The notes under the pieces are model-generated. The model had not been told where the DNA came from. It saw only the letters and a program-made list of their open reading frames with translations, and did not search any database. Positions 1-7,873 of a stretch of DNA of 64,000 nt are shown here, one piece after another; positions within the stretch are counted from its first letter, which is position 1, and each line of letters begins with the position of its first letter. The DNA lies in contig JAFGLV010000031.1 of NCBI GenBank assembly GCA_016927855.1, forward strand, positions 103,263 to 167,262. The letters run 5' to 3'. This DNA is from Sedimentisphaerales bacterium. Its GTDB lineage: Bacteria; Planctomycetota; Phycisphaerae; Sedimentisphaerales; Anaerobacaceae. Position numbers and translations under genes: made by a program.

Positions 1-1
1 G

Positions 2-295
2 GTGAATTATTGGCGGACGGCCGGCGGCCAGGAGGTGGACCTGGTCATCGAGCGATCCGCCGACGCGCTGGTGGCCGTGGAGTGCAAGTGGAAGGAGCAC
101 CCTGACGCCGGCGATGCGGCGAGTTTGCGCGGGTTGGAAGCCGTGGAGAAGGGTCGGGTCAGAGAGAAGCTCCTCGTCTGTCGGGCGCCGGTCCCTTACC
201 GGCTTTCGGACGGCACGTGGGTGGTAAGTGTCGCCGAACTGCTCAAGCGTTTGCCCCCCAAAGGCCGACGCGACGCGAGCCGCGACGCCGTTTGA
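2..295 (+). CDS. C-terminal part of a DUF4143-type ATP-binding protein (cut by window edge)
   Basis: Only the last 97 residues are present; the gene continues beyond the left edge. It reads YWRTAGGQEVDLVIE, followed about 14 residues later by VAVECKWKE. This pair of acidic/lysine motifs is typical of the C-terminal nuclease-like domain (PD-(D/E)XK-like) of AAA ATPases with a DUF4143 domain. The intact neighbour starting at 421 ends in a similar domain, so the two may be tandem paralogues. The GTG at position 2 is probably an internal valine, not the start. Proteins of this family are widespread in bacteria and archaea and have no settled function. Family assignment rests on the motif only. 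Confidence 0.6.
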   Translation: MNYWRTAGGQEVDLVIERSADALVAVECKWKEHPDAGDAASLRGLEAVEKGRVREKLLVCRAPVPYRLSDGTWVVSVAELLKRLPPKGRRDASRDAV

Positions 296-362
296 CTGTC
301 AGACCGTCTCGGCGCTTTCCGCTTCGCGCGCTTCGCTTCCCGCCCCACCTACTGAGCATAAA

Positions 363-379
363 TACTCAATGATTGAGTA
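363..379. promoter_or_regulatory. 17-bp palindrome, candidate operator
   Basis: TACTCAAT and ATTGAGTA face each other across a single central G, a perfect inverted repeat of 8-bp arms. It lies just upstream of the putative promoter of the DUF4143 ATPase that starts at 421. Such a short, nearly gapless palindrome could bind a dimeric regulator; this is inference. Confidence 0.35.
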
Positions 380-385
380 AGAGTG

Positions 386-413
386 TTGTGCGGCGGCGGC
401 ATCCCGGTAGAAT
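386..413 (+). promoter_or_regulatory. Putative promoter of the DUF4143 ATPase (leaderless)
   Basis: TTGTGC (386-391), a 16-bp spacer and TAGAAT (408-413) resemble -35 and -10 boxes. The -10 matches five of six consensus bases; the -35 is weak. Transcription would start about 7 bases downstream, at or next to the ATG at 421, giving a leaderless mRNA. No Shine-Dalgarno sequence precedes that ATG, which fits. Confidence 0.35.
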
Positions 414-420
414 AAGTCTC

Positions 421-1602
421 ATGGCGACATACCAACGACACGCCGTTTCCGCCATTGCGGAGAACATTGCCAGGGACCTGCCGGTCTTTCAGGTGATCGT
501 GGGGCCCCGGCAGGTGGGCAAGACGACGGCGGCCCAGCAGATCATCGAGCAACTGGGCGTGCCGTCCGTCTACGCCTCCGCTGACTCGCCGCTGCCGGTC
601 GGGCCGGAGTGGATCGAGACGCAGTGGCGTCGGGCGCGGACGCTGGCCGCCGAAAAGCAGCGGCCCGTCCTGCTGGTCCTCGATGAGGTGCAGAAGGTCA
701 AGGGGTGGAGCGAAGCGGTCAAAGCCCTCTGGGATGCACGGCCCGCCGATCTCCGCCTGCTGGTGCTGGGCTCATCGGCGCTGCTGATCCAGAAGGGTCG
801 GACCGAGAGCCTGGCGGGCCGGTTCTTCGTGAATCGGTTCGGCCACTGGTCCTGGCCGGAATGCGCGGAGGCCTTCGGCTGGAGCTTGAACGAGTGGCTC
901 TACTTCGGCGGCTATCCGGGCGCCGTCGTCTTCAAGCAGGACGTGGCTCAATGGAAGCAGTATATCGCCGATGCCTTCGTGGAGAGCATCATCGCCAGAG
1001 ACGTGCTCCAGTTGCAGCCCGTGACCAAGCCGGCCCTGATGCGGCATCTCTTTGGCCTGGCCGCGACGTTTCCGGCCCAGGTCCTTTCCTACAACAAGAT
1101 GCTCGGCCAGTTGCAGGATGCGGGTAACGCCACCACATTGGCGCAGTACCTGGGGATGTTGGAGACCGCTTATATCGTCTCCGGACTGGAGCTGTTCTCG
1201 AAGGGCCAGGTCCGACGGCGCGGCAGCAGTCCCAAGCTGATCTTGTGGAACAACGCCTTGATCAATGCGCTTTCGCTGAAAGGCTACGAGGAGACCCTGG
1301 CCGATTCGGTCTGGTGGGGGCGTCTCGTCGAGAACGCCGTCGGTGCGCATCTGCTCAATAGCCTGGCGGGCAAGAACGTCGCCGTGACATACTGGCGCAA
1401 AGGGCCTGCCGAAGTGGACTTTGTCTTGTCGTCGGGCCGGCGACTGGTGGCCCTTGAGGTCAAGAGCGGACGAGCGGGACGCCTGCCGGGATTGGAGGCC
1501 TTCAAGCACAGCTATCCGGAGGCCCAGGCCTGTGTCGTCGGCGGTGCCGGCATGCCGCTGGAAGAGTTCTTCGGCGCCGATCCGCTCGGCCTGTTCTTCT
1601 GA
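421..1602 (+). CDS. AAA-family ATPase with C-terminal DUF4143 domain
   Basis: 393 residues from the ATG at 421. The Walker A motif GPRQVGKTT is at about residues 28-36 and Walker B (LLVLDEV) at about 84-90, so it should bind and hydrolyse ATP. The C-terminal third has the DUF4143 pattern VDFVL (about residue 330) and ALEVKSG (about 346), resembling a PD-(D/E)XK nuclease core. Length is normal for the family (about 380-420). A TTG at 373 would extend the frame but falls inside a palindrome and has no ribosome site, so the ATG at 421 is preferred. The partial gene at the left edge ends in the same domain. Function is unknown; members are often found in accessory regions and have been proposed to be defence- or toxin-related. 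Confidence 0.85.
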   Translation: MATYQRHAVSAIAENIARDLPVFQVIVGPRQVGKTTAAQQIIEQLGVPSVYASADSPLPVGPEWIETQWRRARTLAAEKQRPVLLVLDEVQKVKGWSEAVKALWDARPADLRLLVLGSSALLIQKGRTESLAGRFFVNRFGHWSWPECAEAFGWSLNEWLYFGGYPGAVVFKQDVAQWKQYIADAFVESIIARDVLQLQPVTKPALMRHLFGLAATFPAQVLSYNKMLGQLQDAGNATTLAQYLGMLETAYIVSGLELFSKGQVRRRGSSPKLILWNNALINALSLKGYEETLADSVWWGRLVENAVGAHLLNSLAGKNVAVTYWRKGPAEVDFVLSSGRRLVALEVKSGRAGRLPGLEAFKHSYPEAQACVVGGAGMPLEEFFGADPLGLFF

Positions 1603-1604
1603 AG

Positions 1605-1790
1605 CCACGTCGGACGGTCCCTACGGTCTCACGGTCTCCCCGTCTTACAGTTTTACGGTCTGATAGTCGGACAGTCCTACGGTCCTTACGGTCTCACGGT
1701 CTCACCGTCCTACAGTTTTACGGTCTGACAGTCTGACAGTCCAACGGTGCTCACCGTCTGACGGTCTCGCCGCTTTCCGGCCCTTTTGGC
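1605..1790. repeat. Degenerate short tandem repeat (ACGGTC / ACAGTC units)
   Basis: Most of the 1603-1978 gap is a run of imperfect 8-10 base units such as TACGGTCTCACGGTC, TCTGACAGTC and TCACCGTCC. No open reading frame of interest and no hairpin with a U-tract is present. A sparser version of the same repeat occurs at about 6170-6215. Confidence 0.6.
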
Positions 1791-1815
1791 CGCCTTTTGT
1801 ACTAATGGTTTGCCC

Positions 1816-1843
1816 TTGTATCGGCCGATGTAGACCATATAAT
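1816..1843 (+). promoter_or_regulatory. Putative promoter of the sugar transferase gene
   Basis: A perfect TATAAT is at 1838-1843, with TTGTAT (1816-1821) 16 bases upstream as a weak -35. This would leave a leader of about 130 bases before the start at 1979. Confidence 0.4.
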
Positions 1844-1978
1844 GCCGGTGGAACGGACGGGCAGATGGATCTGTGCCGAACGGGTTACCGGAGCGTGTGA
1901 GATCGGCTGCTGCGATGGCCAGGATGGAAGGTCAGGCAAGAGGGCCGGATCTGCTATCTGTGGTAAGGGTGGGGTGCT

Positions 1979-2722
1979 ATGGGGCAGCGAGTCAGTGTCG
2001 GCCAGAGCCAGTTCAGCGACGCGTTACGCCTGAGTCGGGAGGAGGCCCAGGGCGGCGTTACCACGTTTCTTCCCCCGGCTGGCCGCTTGCACCCGAGAGC
2101 GGAGGAGCCATGGCACCTGCACGTTGCTGAGATCGACCCCGCCCACACGCCCAGACGCGTCGAATTCCTCCTGCGGCTATTGGACCTGGTCGGCGCCCTG
2201 GCCATGCTGCTGCTTGCCTTTCCCATCATGTTGGTTAGCGCTGTGGTTATCAAGCTCACCTCGCCCGGTCCGGCCTTGTACAAACAGGAGAGGGTGGGCA
2301 AGAACGGCAAGCTCTTTTTCCTCTACAAGTTTCGCACGATGATCCAGGACGCCGAAAAGCACGTCGGGCCGGTCTGGGCGGAAAGGAACGATGCCCGCGT
2401 CACTTCGGTCGGTCGTATCCTGCGGCGGACGCGACTGGACGAGCTGCCGCAGTTGTTCAACATCCTGCGCGGCGATATGAGCCTGGTCGGGCCCCGGCCG
2501 GAGCGGCCCTTCTTCGTCCAGCGGCACAAGGCCCTCCAGGGCGTGCGCCTGGCCGTCAAACCGGGCCTGACCGGACTGGCCCAGGTCCGCGCCTATTACG
2601 ATCTCAAGCCCGCCCACAAGGTCAAGTACGACTACCTTTATATCCAAAAGCGTTCCCTCCTGCTGAACCTCTACATCCTCCTGCAGACCATTCCCGTTCT
2701 TTTCGCGAAAAAAGGCTGGTAG
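1979..2722 (+). CDS. Bacterial sugar transferase (polyprenyl-phosphate sugar-1-phosphate transferase)
   Basis: 247 residues. Enzymes of this family (WcaJ/PglC-like monotopic phosphoglycosyltransferases) attach the first sugar phosphate to the lipid carrier for exopolysaccharide, O-antigen or glycan synthesis, at the inner face of the cytoplasmic membrane. The hydrophobic re-entrant membrane segment is at about residues 62-93. The family signatures YKFRTM (about 116-121), the Asp-Glu dyad in LDELPQ (153-158), [11 protein letters not shown] (about 165-175) and [10 protein letters not shown] follow in order. About 55 extra N-terminal residues precede the core. The ATG at 1979 follows a G-rich stretch that could serve as ribosome site; a later start is possible because the N-terminus looks unstructured. 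No other glycan-synthesis genes are beside it, so the product it initiates cannot be told. Confidence 0.85.
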   Translation: MGQRVSVGQSQFSDALRLSREEAQGGVTTFLPPAGRLHPRAEEPWHLHVAEIDPAHTPRRVEFLLRLLDLVGALAMLLLAFPIMLVSAVVIKLTSPGPALYKQERVGKNGKLFFLYKFRTMIQDAEKHVGPVWAERNDARVTSVGRILRRTRLDELPQLFNILRGDMSLVGPRPERPFFVQRHKALQGVRLAVKPGLTGLAQVRAYYDLKPAHKVKYDYLYIQKRSLLLNLYILLQTIPVLFAKKGW

Positions 2723-2729
2723 CTGCGGC

Positions 2730-2835
2730 GCAGCAGTAAACGCAAGGCGCCAAGCGCGTAGCGGCAGGCGTAATGGCTTGGCGCTCCTCGCTTACCGCTT
2801 TGCTCATTCCGCTTTGCGCTTGCCGCTTGGCGTCT
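2730..2835. repeat. Degenerate GCG/AAGCG low-complexity repeat
   Basis: Short units such as GCGCCAAGCGCGTAGCGG and their inverse (CGCTTACCGC, CGCTTGCCGC) recur between the sugar transferase and the beta-helix protein gene. The two halves are roughly inverted relative to each other, so the transcript could fold. A similar run is at about 6220-6336. Confidence 0.5.
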
Positions 2836-2917
2836 TCCCCTTGTCATCCACATTGACGAATTGCCTGCGATCTAAATTTCCTATACCCTCTTACCCGAAC
2901 CAGGAAGGAGGATGTAC

Positions 2918-5900
2918 ATGAAAAGGATTTCGCTCCTCGCGTGTCTTCTCGCGTTGGCCCTCTCTCTGACACCTGTCGTAGGTGCCGCTAGCGCAACGCA
3001 GTCTGAAGGCGTCTTCAACGTCCGGGACTACGGAGCAGTCGGGGATGGTGTAACGGACGATGCGAAGGCGTTTCAGGCTGCTATCGATGCAGCACCGAGT
3101 GGGGACACACTGTACCTTCCGCACGGCTCCTACAGCATTCAGAGCAATCTCACAATCACCAAGAGTCTCGATATTCGCGGACCCGGCACGATCATCGTCA
3201 AGGCGGATATCGACATCCACGGCTCTTACGACGGTACGGCAAAGAGTTTCCTGACGGCCGAAGCCAACCGCGGTGATGTAGAGGTGACGGTCGGGTCTTC
3301 TTCCGGTTTCGCTGAGGGCGACGTGGTGATGTATGTCGGGTACGCCAATGACAATGACTGGTCGCTCGACGACGTGCGCTACTACTGCGAATGGCACGAG
3401 GTGGATGACGTACCGGATGGAACTACGGTCACGTTGAGATCTTTCATCAATGGACGTATGGAGGTTGGGGCGCTTTCGAGCAACCATTATCCGGCGCTCG
3501 TTAAGGTCGCACCTATCCGGGTCAATTTCTACGGCCTCACCTTTCAGATGGACGGTGACGATGCCCAAATCAACATGCGTGTCTGCGCGGATTCGGGCCT
3601 GCACCACTGCGATGTGACCGGCACTAGCAGTGACACCCACCGTCTCTTCGACGTGCGCGCGTGCCGCAACTTTACGGTCGAGAACTGTAACTTCCATGAT
3701 ATCACCGACGATGGCTACCCGTTCTGGATCTACACGTCGGACGGCGTGGTGATAGCCAACAACAACGTCTTCAACTCGCCGCGCGGCTTTTTGGTGATGT
3801 GGTGTCAGAATGTCACCGCGACGGGCAACGTAGAGAAGTATCTGGGCAGTTATGGATTTCTCTTCTCTGAGTGTATCGGTGTAGCGGCGACGGGCAACAC
3901 GATCTCGCATATCCCGCGCACCTGGACGTCCTACGAGAATCAGCCGCAGAATCTCAATGCCTTCATGCTGGTCGGTGGCGAGAATGTGACGATCGCAGAC
4001 AACACTATCTACGCCACACATGGCGAGGGGGCGATCTACCTGCGGACCTCGAATTACGATTACTCCGAGTATGCCGGGGATGGGACGGAGTACGATGGTC
4101 TGTATAAGATGCCTCCCAACCGGAACATCACCGTGACAGGCAACACGATCCTCGAGGCCCCAGAGACTGCCGAAGCCAGCAGCAATCATGTTGGTCCGAT
4201 CTTTGGCAAGTCGTTCGGCTACAATATGAACATCAGCCACAATACTCTGATTTGTGGAGAGTGGACGAATAGCAGTGTGTCCGGCGGGATCGTGCTGCAA
4301 GGCGAGTTCCGCGACGTAATCATCGCGGAGAACAGTATCGAATCGAACAACCGGATGGCCATCTACCTGAAAGATGATGCCAGCAGCAGGTATTACCCCG
4401 CGAGCATCCAAGTGCTGAACAACCACATCAGGCTTACGGGTGATTTCGATTCTGGCGACACAGGGATCATCGCACTCCAGGACTTGGAGGATGATGGTGA
4501 TTTAGGTATCAGCGTGATCTCTGGCAACGTCATTATTGGAGAGGGCCAAACGTCGGATGCATACATGGTCTACGTAGCCTGTCACACGCCAGATTGGGCT
4601 AATTATCGCCTGCGGGTAGAAGATAACTGGTGCAAAGTCAACAATGATTCCAGCGGGATGCGCGGTGTCTTCTTCTCCTTGCCCAGCGCAACCTCGCCTG
4701 CCCCAGGAGCTGTCGTGGTCCGCAACAACTACTTCGATCTCGACGGGCTCGTGTACCACGCCAACGTGGCGCGGTTCGTCTGGGGAACTGACGATCTCAC
4801 GTACAATGTCAAGAAGTATGGTGCCATCGGCGATGGCAAGACAGACGATACCGCTGCTATCAGGGCCGCCGTGGCGGCGGCGGTGGATGCCAACGGTATT
4901 GTTCATGTCCCGCCGGGCCACTACCTGGTCAGTGGCAAGCTCGTGGACAACCAGACCATGCACATCGTCGGGGCCGGGCCGGAGTTCAGTATCATCGATT
5001 GCGCCCGGTACGGGGGAGTTGTATTCGACCTGGCCCAGGGCAGTATCATCGAAGATCTGACCATTCAGGGTGCGCCCGGCAGTTTGAGTGCGACGGGTAT
5101 CGGCGGCAGCGACTGGTCTTTGTGCCGGGTGGACAACTGCACGTTTCGCGATCTGGCCTTCGGTATCGACTGCGGGGGTGCCTGGGGCGCGACGCTGGAA
5201 GAGATCTCCTGCGTGGCGATGGGAGGGGGCATACGCCTGGCCGATTTCAACGGCGGCGCCATTCGCAGTCTAAGTATCGACGGCCACAGCGCCGGTTATG
5301 GACTACTGCTGCGCGACAGCTCCGCCTTTTCCATCGAGAACCTCACCACCCGCGACAATACGGCGGCGGGCTACGACCGCGTTCGCTTCGAAGGCTGCCA
5401 CAGCGGGTCGCTGGAGGGCTGGTACGCCGAGGGTACGCAGGCGAGCGGGTCTCATGATCTGTCCATCGGCGCCGACGCCGGCCGTCATGCCGACGGATTG
5501 ACCGTTAGCGAGGCCTGGATCGGCAGCGAGGGCCTCGCCGGTGTTGCGCCCATCGCCATCGAACGCGCCGTGAATATCACGCTGGCGGACTTCCACTGGC
5601 AAGCCCCGGACGCGAACGCTATACCTTGCTACATCGCCACCGCCGGGACGGGATCGCTCGACGCGATCACGGTACGCAACTGGATACGCGACGGCGGTGA
5701 CGAGAACATTCCCCTGGCCGACGACAATCTGGCCGTGATCTGTGAGGGCGGCTTTACGCCGTCGTTGCTGGCGACGCCGGATGCGCAGGGCAATGTGCCG
5801 CTATATGTCACGCCGCAGCCGGCGCCGGCCAACCTCACGCGCGACTACAACCTCACCGCCGGTGTCGATACCGGCAGGCGCTTCACCAACACCGGCGCTG

Positions 5901-6151
5901 CCGGCGTCGTGACCGCGCACTTAGGTGCGGCCACGGTGGGGCAGACCTTCAGCTTCACCCGCACGGAATCCCATCCCTTCCGCATCGACCCGAAAGGGGC
6001 GGAGTACTTCCGAGGGCATGAGCCGGGCAAGTACCTGGAACTGGACAGTGACGGTTCCAGCGTCACGATCCAGTGTCTGACGCCGGGCGTGTGGGATATC
6101 GTCGCAGCCTACGATCCCACCGGAGCAGTTCCGTTTGCCTGGCAGCCATGA
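2918..6151 (+). CDS. Secreted beta-helix protein with two pectate-lyase-superfamily domains
   Basis: 1077 residues with an N-terminal signal peptide (Lys-Arg then a leucine-rich core ending near VVGAASA). Domain 1 begins with the pectate_lyase_3 signature FNVRDYGAVGDGVTDDAKAF near residue 34 and runs as a right-handed parallel beta-helix full of NNxI and GN repeats. A second signature, YNVKKYGAIGDGKTDDTAAI, begins near residue 629. Such proteins bind or cleave acidic polysaccharides; catalytic residues cannot be assigned by eye. The GGAGG at 2907-2911 abuts an ATG at 2912 but sits 6 bases from the ATG at 2918, so 2918 is chosen. The first half appears less GC-rich than the second, suggesting a fusion or partial transfer. 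It fits the pectin-related genes nearby (GH140, rhamnose and fucose catabolism). A purely structural or adhesin role is possible. Confidence 0.8.
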   Translation: MKRISLLACLLALALSLTPVVGAASATQSEGVFNVRDYGAVGDGVTDDAKAFQAAIDAAPSGDTLYLPHGSYSIQSNLTITKSLDIRGPGTIIVKADIDIHGSYDGTAKSFLTAEANRGDVEVTVGSSSGFAEGDVVMYVGYANDNDWSLDDVRYYCEWHEVDDVPDGTTVTLRSFINGRMEVGALSSNHYPALVKVAPIRVNFYGLTFQMDGDDAQINMRVCADSGLHHCDVTGTSSDTHRLFDVRACRNFTVENCNFHDITDDGYPFWIYTSDGVVIANNNVFNSPRGFLVMWCQNVTATGNVEKYLGSYGFLFSECIGVAATGNTISHIPRTWTSYENQPQNLNAFMLVGGENVTIADNTIYATHGEGAIYLRTSNYDYSEYAGDGTEYDGLYKMPPNRNITVTGNTILEAPETAEASSNHVGPIFGKSFGYNMNISHNTLICGEWTNSSVSGGIVLQGEFRDVIIAENSIESNNRMAIYLKDDASSRYYPASIQVLNNHIRLTGDFDSGDTGIIALQDLEDDGDLGISVISGNVIIGEGQTSDAYMVYVACHTPDWANYRLRVEDNWCKVNNDSSGMRGVFFSLPSATSPAPGAVVVRNNYFDLDGLVYHANVARFVWGTDDLTYNVKKYGAIGDGKTDDTAAIRAAVAAAVDANGIVHVPPGHYLVSGKLVDNQTMHIVGAGPEFSIIDCARYGGVVFDLAQGSIIEDLTIQGAPGSLSATGIGGSDWSLCRVDNCTFRDLAFGIDCGGAWGATLEEISCVAMGGGIRLADFNGGAIRSLSIDGHSAGYGLLLRDSSAFSIENLTTRDNTAAGYDRVRFEGCHSGSLEGWYAEGTQASGSHDLSIGADAGRHADGLTVSEAWIGSEGLAGVAPIAIERAVNITLADFHWQAPDANAIPCYIATAGTGSLDAITVRNWIRDGGDENIPLADDNLAVICEGGFTPSLLATPDAQGNVPLYVTPQPAPANLTRDYNLTAGVDTGRRFTNTGAAGVVTAHLGAATVGQTFSFTRTESHPFRIDPKGAEYFRGHEPGKYLELDSDGSSVTIQCLTPGVWDIVAAYDPTGAVPFAWQP

Positions 6152-6164
6152 CCAGCAACGCGGC

Positions 6165-6336
6165 TGCGCCGCTACGGTCCGACAGTAGCACCGTCCTACC
6201 GTCCTAATGTCCGACTGCAAACGCAAGGCGGTAAGCGCACAGCGGTAAGCGCGTAGCGGTAACCGGTGTGCAGCGGTGTGCGCTCGGCGCCCGGCGCGCC
6301 ACGCTTGGCGCTCCATGCTTCCCGGCGGCTTCGCCG
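6165..6336. repeat. Degenerate low-complexity repeat between convergent genes
   Basis: ACGGTCC/ACCGTCC units (about 6172-6210) pass into GGTAAGCGC/GCGTAGCGGT units (about 6225-6270) and then inverted CGCTTGGCGC units. The run fills the gap between the convergent beta-helix gene and the oxidoreductase gene. Confidence 0.5.
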
Positions 6337-7659
6337 CTACGCCTGCGGATAGTGCCACGGTTTGCGGTAGTCGCGGCGGAGGAGCTGGTTGGCCTGCGGG
6401 TCGCCGATACATACCTCTTTTTCCCCATCCCACCTGACACTTCTACCGAGCTTGAGCGACAGCATGCCCAGCAGGCTCAGGTTCGTCGAGCGGTAGATCG
6501 CCTCGATGTCACAGACGGGACGCGCGCCCGTCTCGATCGACCGCAGAAAGTCCGCCCACAACTCCTTGATGTTCTGCGCGTCCGGCTGGTTCAGTTGCGG
6601 GTCCTCGTGGATTTCGCTGCCACCCCGCCTTTCCGGATAGAACGTCCAGCCGCGCTGCCAGCCCAGGTGGAACGTCCCTTCGGTCCCGTAGAAGTGGCAG
6701 CCGACGTTCTCGGTCCGCTCGCTCGGGTTGCCGGCGAAGTAGCGGTGCTCCCACGTGACGGTCAGATCCTCGAACTCGTACGTCGCGACCTGGTGGTCGG
6801 GTGCATCGGTCGTCTGGGCCTCGGCGCTGCGGACCGGCGCGCCTTTGATCGGCCGACCGCCGACGGAATAGACCGTCTGGGGCCATTTCTTCTCCATGAT
6901 CCACACGACCTGGTCTAGCCAGTGGACGCCCCAGTCGCCCAGCGTGCCGTTGGCGTAGTCGAGGTAGTTGCGAAAGCCGCGTGGATGGATGCCGCTGTTG
7001 TACGGCCGCAGCGGGGCCGGGCCGCACCAGAAGTCCCAGTTCAAGCCCTCCGGCGGCTCCGCGTTCGGTCTCGGCCGCTCGGCTCCGCCCCCGTAGACCA
7101 CGTAGCAGCGCACCATCCCGATCTTGCCTGCCCGGCCCTCGCGCAGGAACTTCAGGGCTGAGAGATTGTGCGGCGAGACCCGCCGATGCGTGCCGACCTG
7201 CACGACCCGGCCGGCGGCGCGCGCCGCGTTGACCATGGCCCGGCCTTCCATGATCGTATGGCTGATCGGCTTCTCGACGTAGACGTGCGCGCCCGCCTGG
7301 ACCGCCGCGATCATCGGCAGCGCGTGCCAGTGGTCCGGCGTCGCGACGATCGCGATCTCGGGCTTCTCGGCGGCGAGCATCTCGCGGTAGTCCTCGTAGT
7401 GCTTGGGCTTGTCGCTGGTCCAGCGGGCCACCTCGGCGGCGCAGCGTTCGAGCTGCCGGCGGTCCACGTCCACCAGCGCGGTTACGTGGCAGCGACCGGA
7501 GGCGACGGCTTCGCGCAGGATGTTCGTGCCCCACCAACCCGCTCCGATCAGCGCGGTGCGGTACATCTTGTCGCGCTGGGCGGTCGCGACGGCGGGAAAA
7601 CCTACCGCCAGGCCGGTGGCGAGGGAGCTCTTGAGGAATGTGCGACGGTTCAACGGCAT
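6337..7659 (-). CDS. Gfo/Idh/MocA-family oxidoreductase with Tat signal
   Basis: 440 residues. The twin-arginine signal NRRTFLKS is at residues 4-11, so it is probably exported folded to the periplasm. The dinucleotide-binding loop LIGAGWWGTN (about 37-46) and the EKP motif (129-131), whose lysine is catalytic in the family, are present. The C-terminal beta-sheet domain (WEHRYFAGNP, HLGWQRGW) follows. Substrates in this family are typically sugars, inositols or sugar derivatives oxidised with NAD(P); exported forms with bound cofactor are common in Planctomycetota. The ATG is preceded by AAGGAGG at 7 bases. It is divergent from the glycosidase-like gene at 7874, which suggests a shared carbohydrate role. 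The exact substrate is unknown. Confidence 0.85.
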   Translation of the reverse strand: MPLNRRTFLKSSLATGLAVGFPAVATAQRDKMYRTALIGAGWWGTNILREAVASGRCHVTALVDVDRRQLERCAAEVARWTSDKPKHYEDYREMLAAEKPEIAIVATPDHWHALPMIAAVQAGAHVYVEKPISHTIMEGRAMVNAARAAGRVVQVGTHRRVSPHNLSALKFLREGRAGKIGMVRCYVVYGGGAERPRPNAEPPEGLNWDFWCGPAPLRPYNSGIHPRGFRNYLDYANGTLGDWGVHWLDQVVWIMEKKWPQTVYSVGGRPIKGAPVRSAEAQTTDAPDHQVATYEFEDLTVTWEHRYFAGNPSERTENVGCHFYGTEGTFHLGWQRGWTFYPERRGGSEIHEDPQLNQPDAQNIKELWADFLRSIETGARPVCDIEAIYRSTNLSLLGMLSLKLGRSVRWDGEKEVCIGDPQANQLLRRDYRKPWHYPQA

Positions 7660-7732
7660 GGCTGTGCCTCCTTCTGGCTAGCGGTGACGAAATCCTCATG
7701 CTCGGACGGCTGGCAACCGCTCTGACTTCGTC

Positions 7733-7761
7733 AATATCCACCGAGCCGGCCCTCCGGTCAA
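7733..7761 (-). promoter_or_regulatory. Putative promoter of the Tat-exported oxidoreductase
   Basis: On the minus strand TTGACC (7761-7756), a 17-bp spacer and GATATT (7738-7733) give five of six and four of six matches to the -35 and -10 consensus. It lies about 75 bases upstream of the start at 7659. Confidence 0.4.
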
Positions 7762-7873
7762 GCCCAAAAGCCTGCTGAGGGTTGGGCGGCACCCACCTGG
7801 CGAAAGGGCTGGCGTGTCAGGGGCCTTGCGGTATCATGAAGAACACCTTGTTGTCTCGGTGAGGAGTCTTGCC

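Noticed and set aside
2891..4426. 511-codon open frame on the minus strand opposite the beta-helix protein
   Set aside because: It is the antisense of a gene with a signal peptide, ribosome site and two clear domains, and its His/Val/Arg-rich content is typical of a shadow frame.
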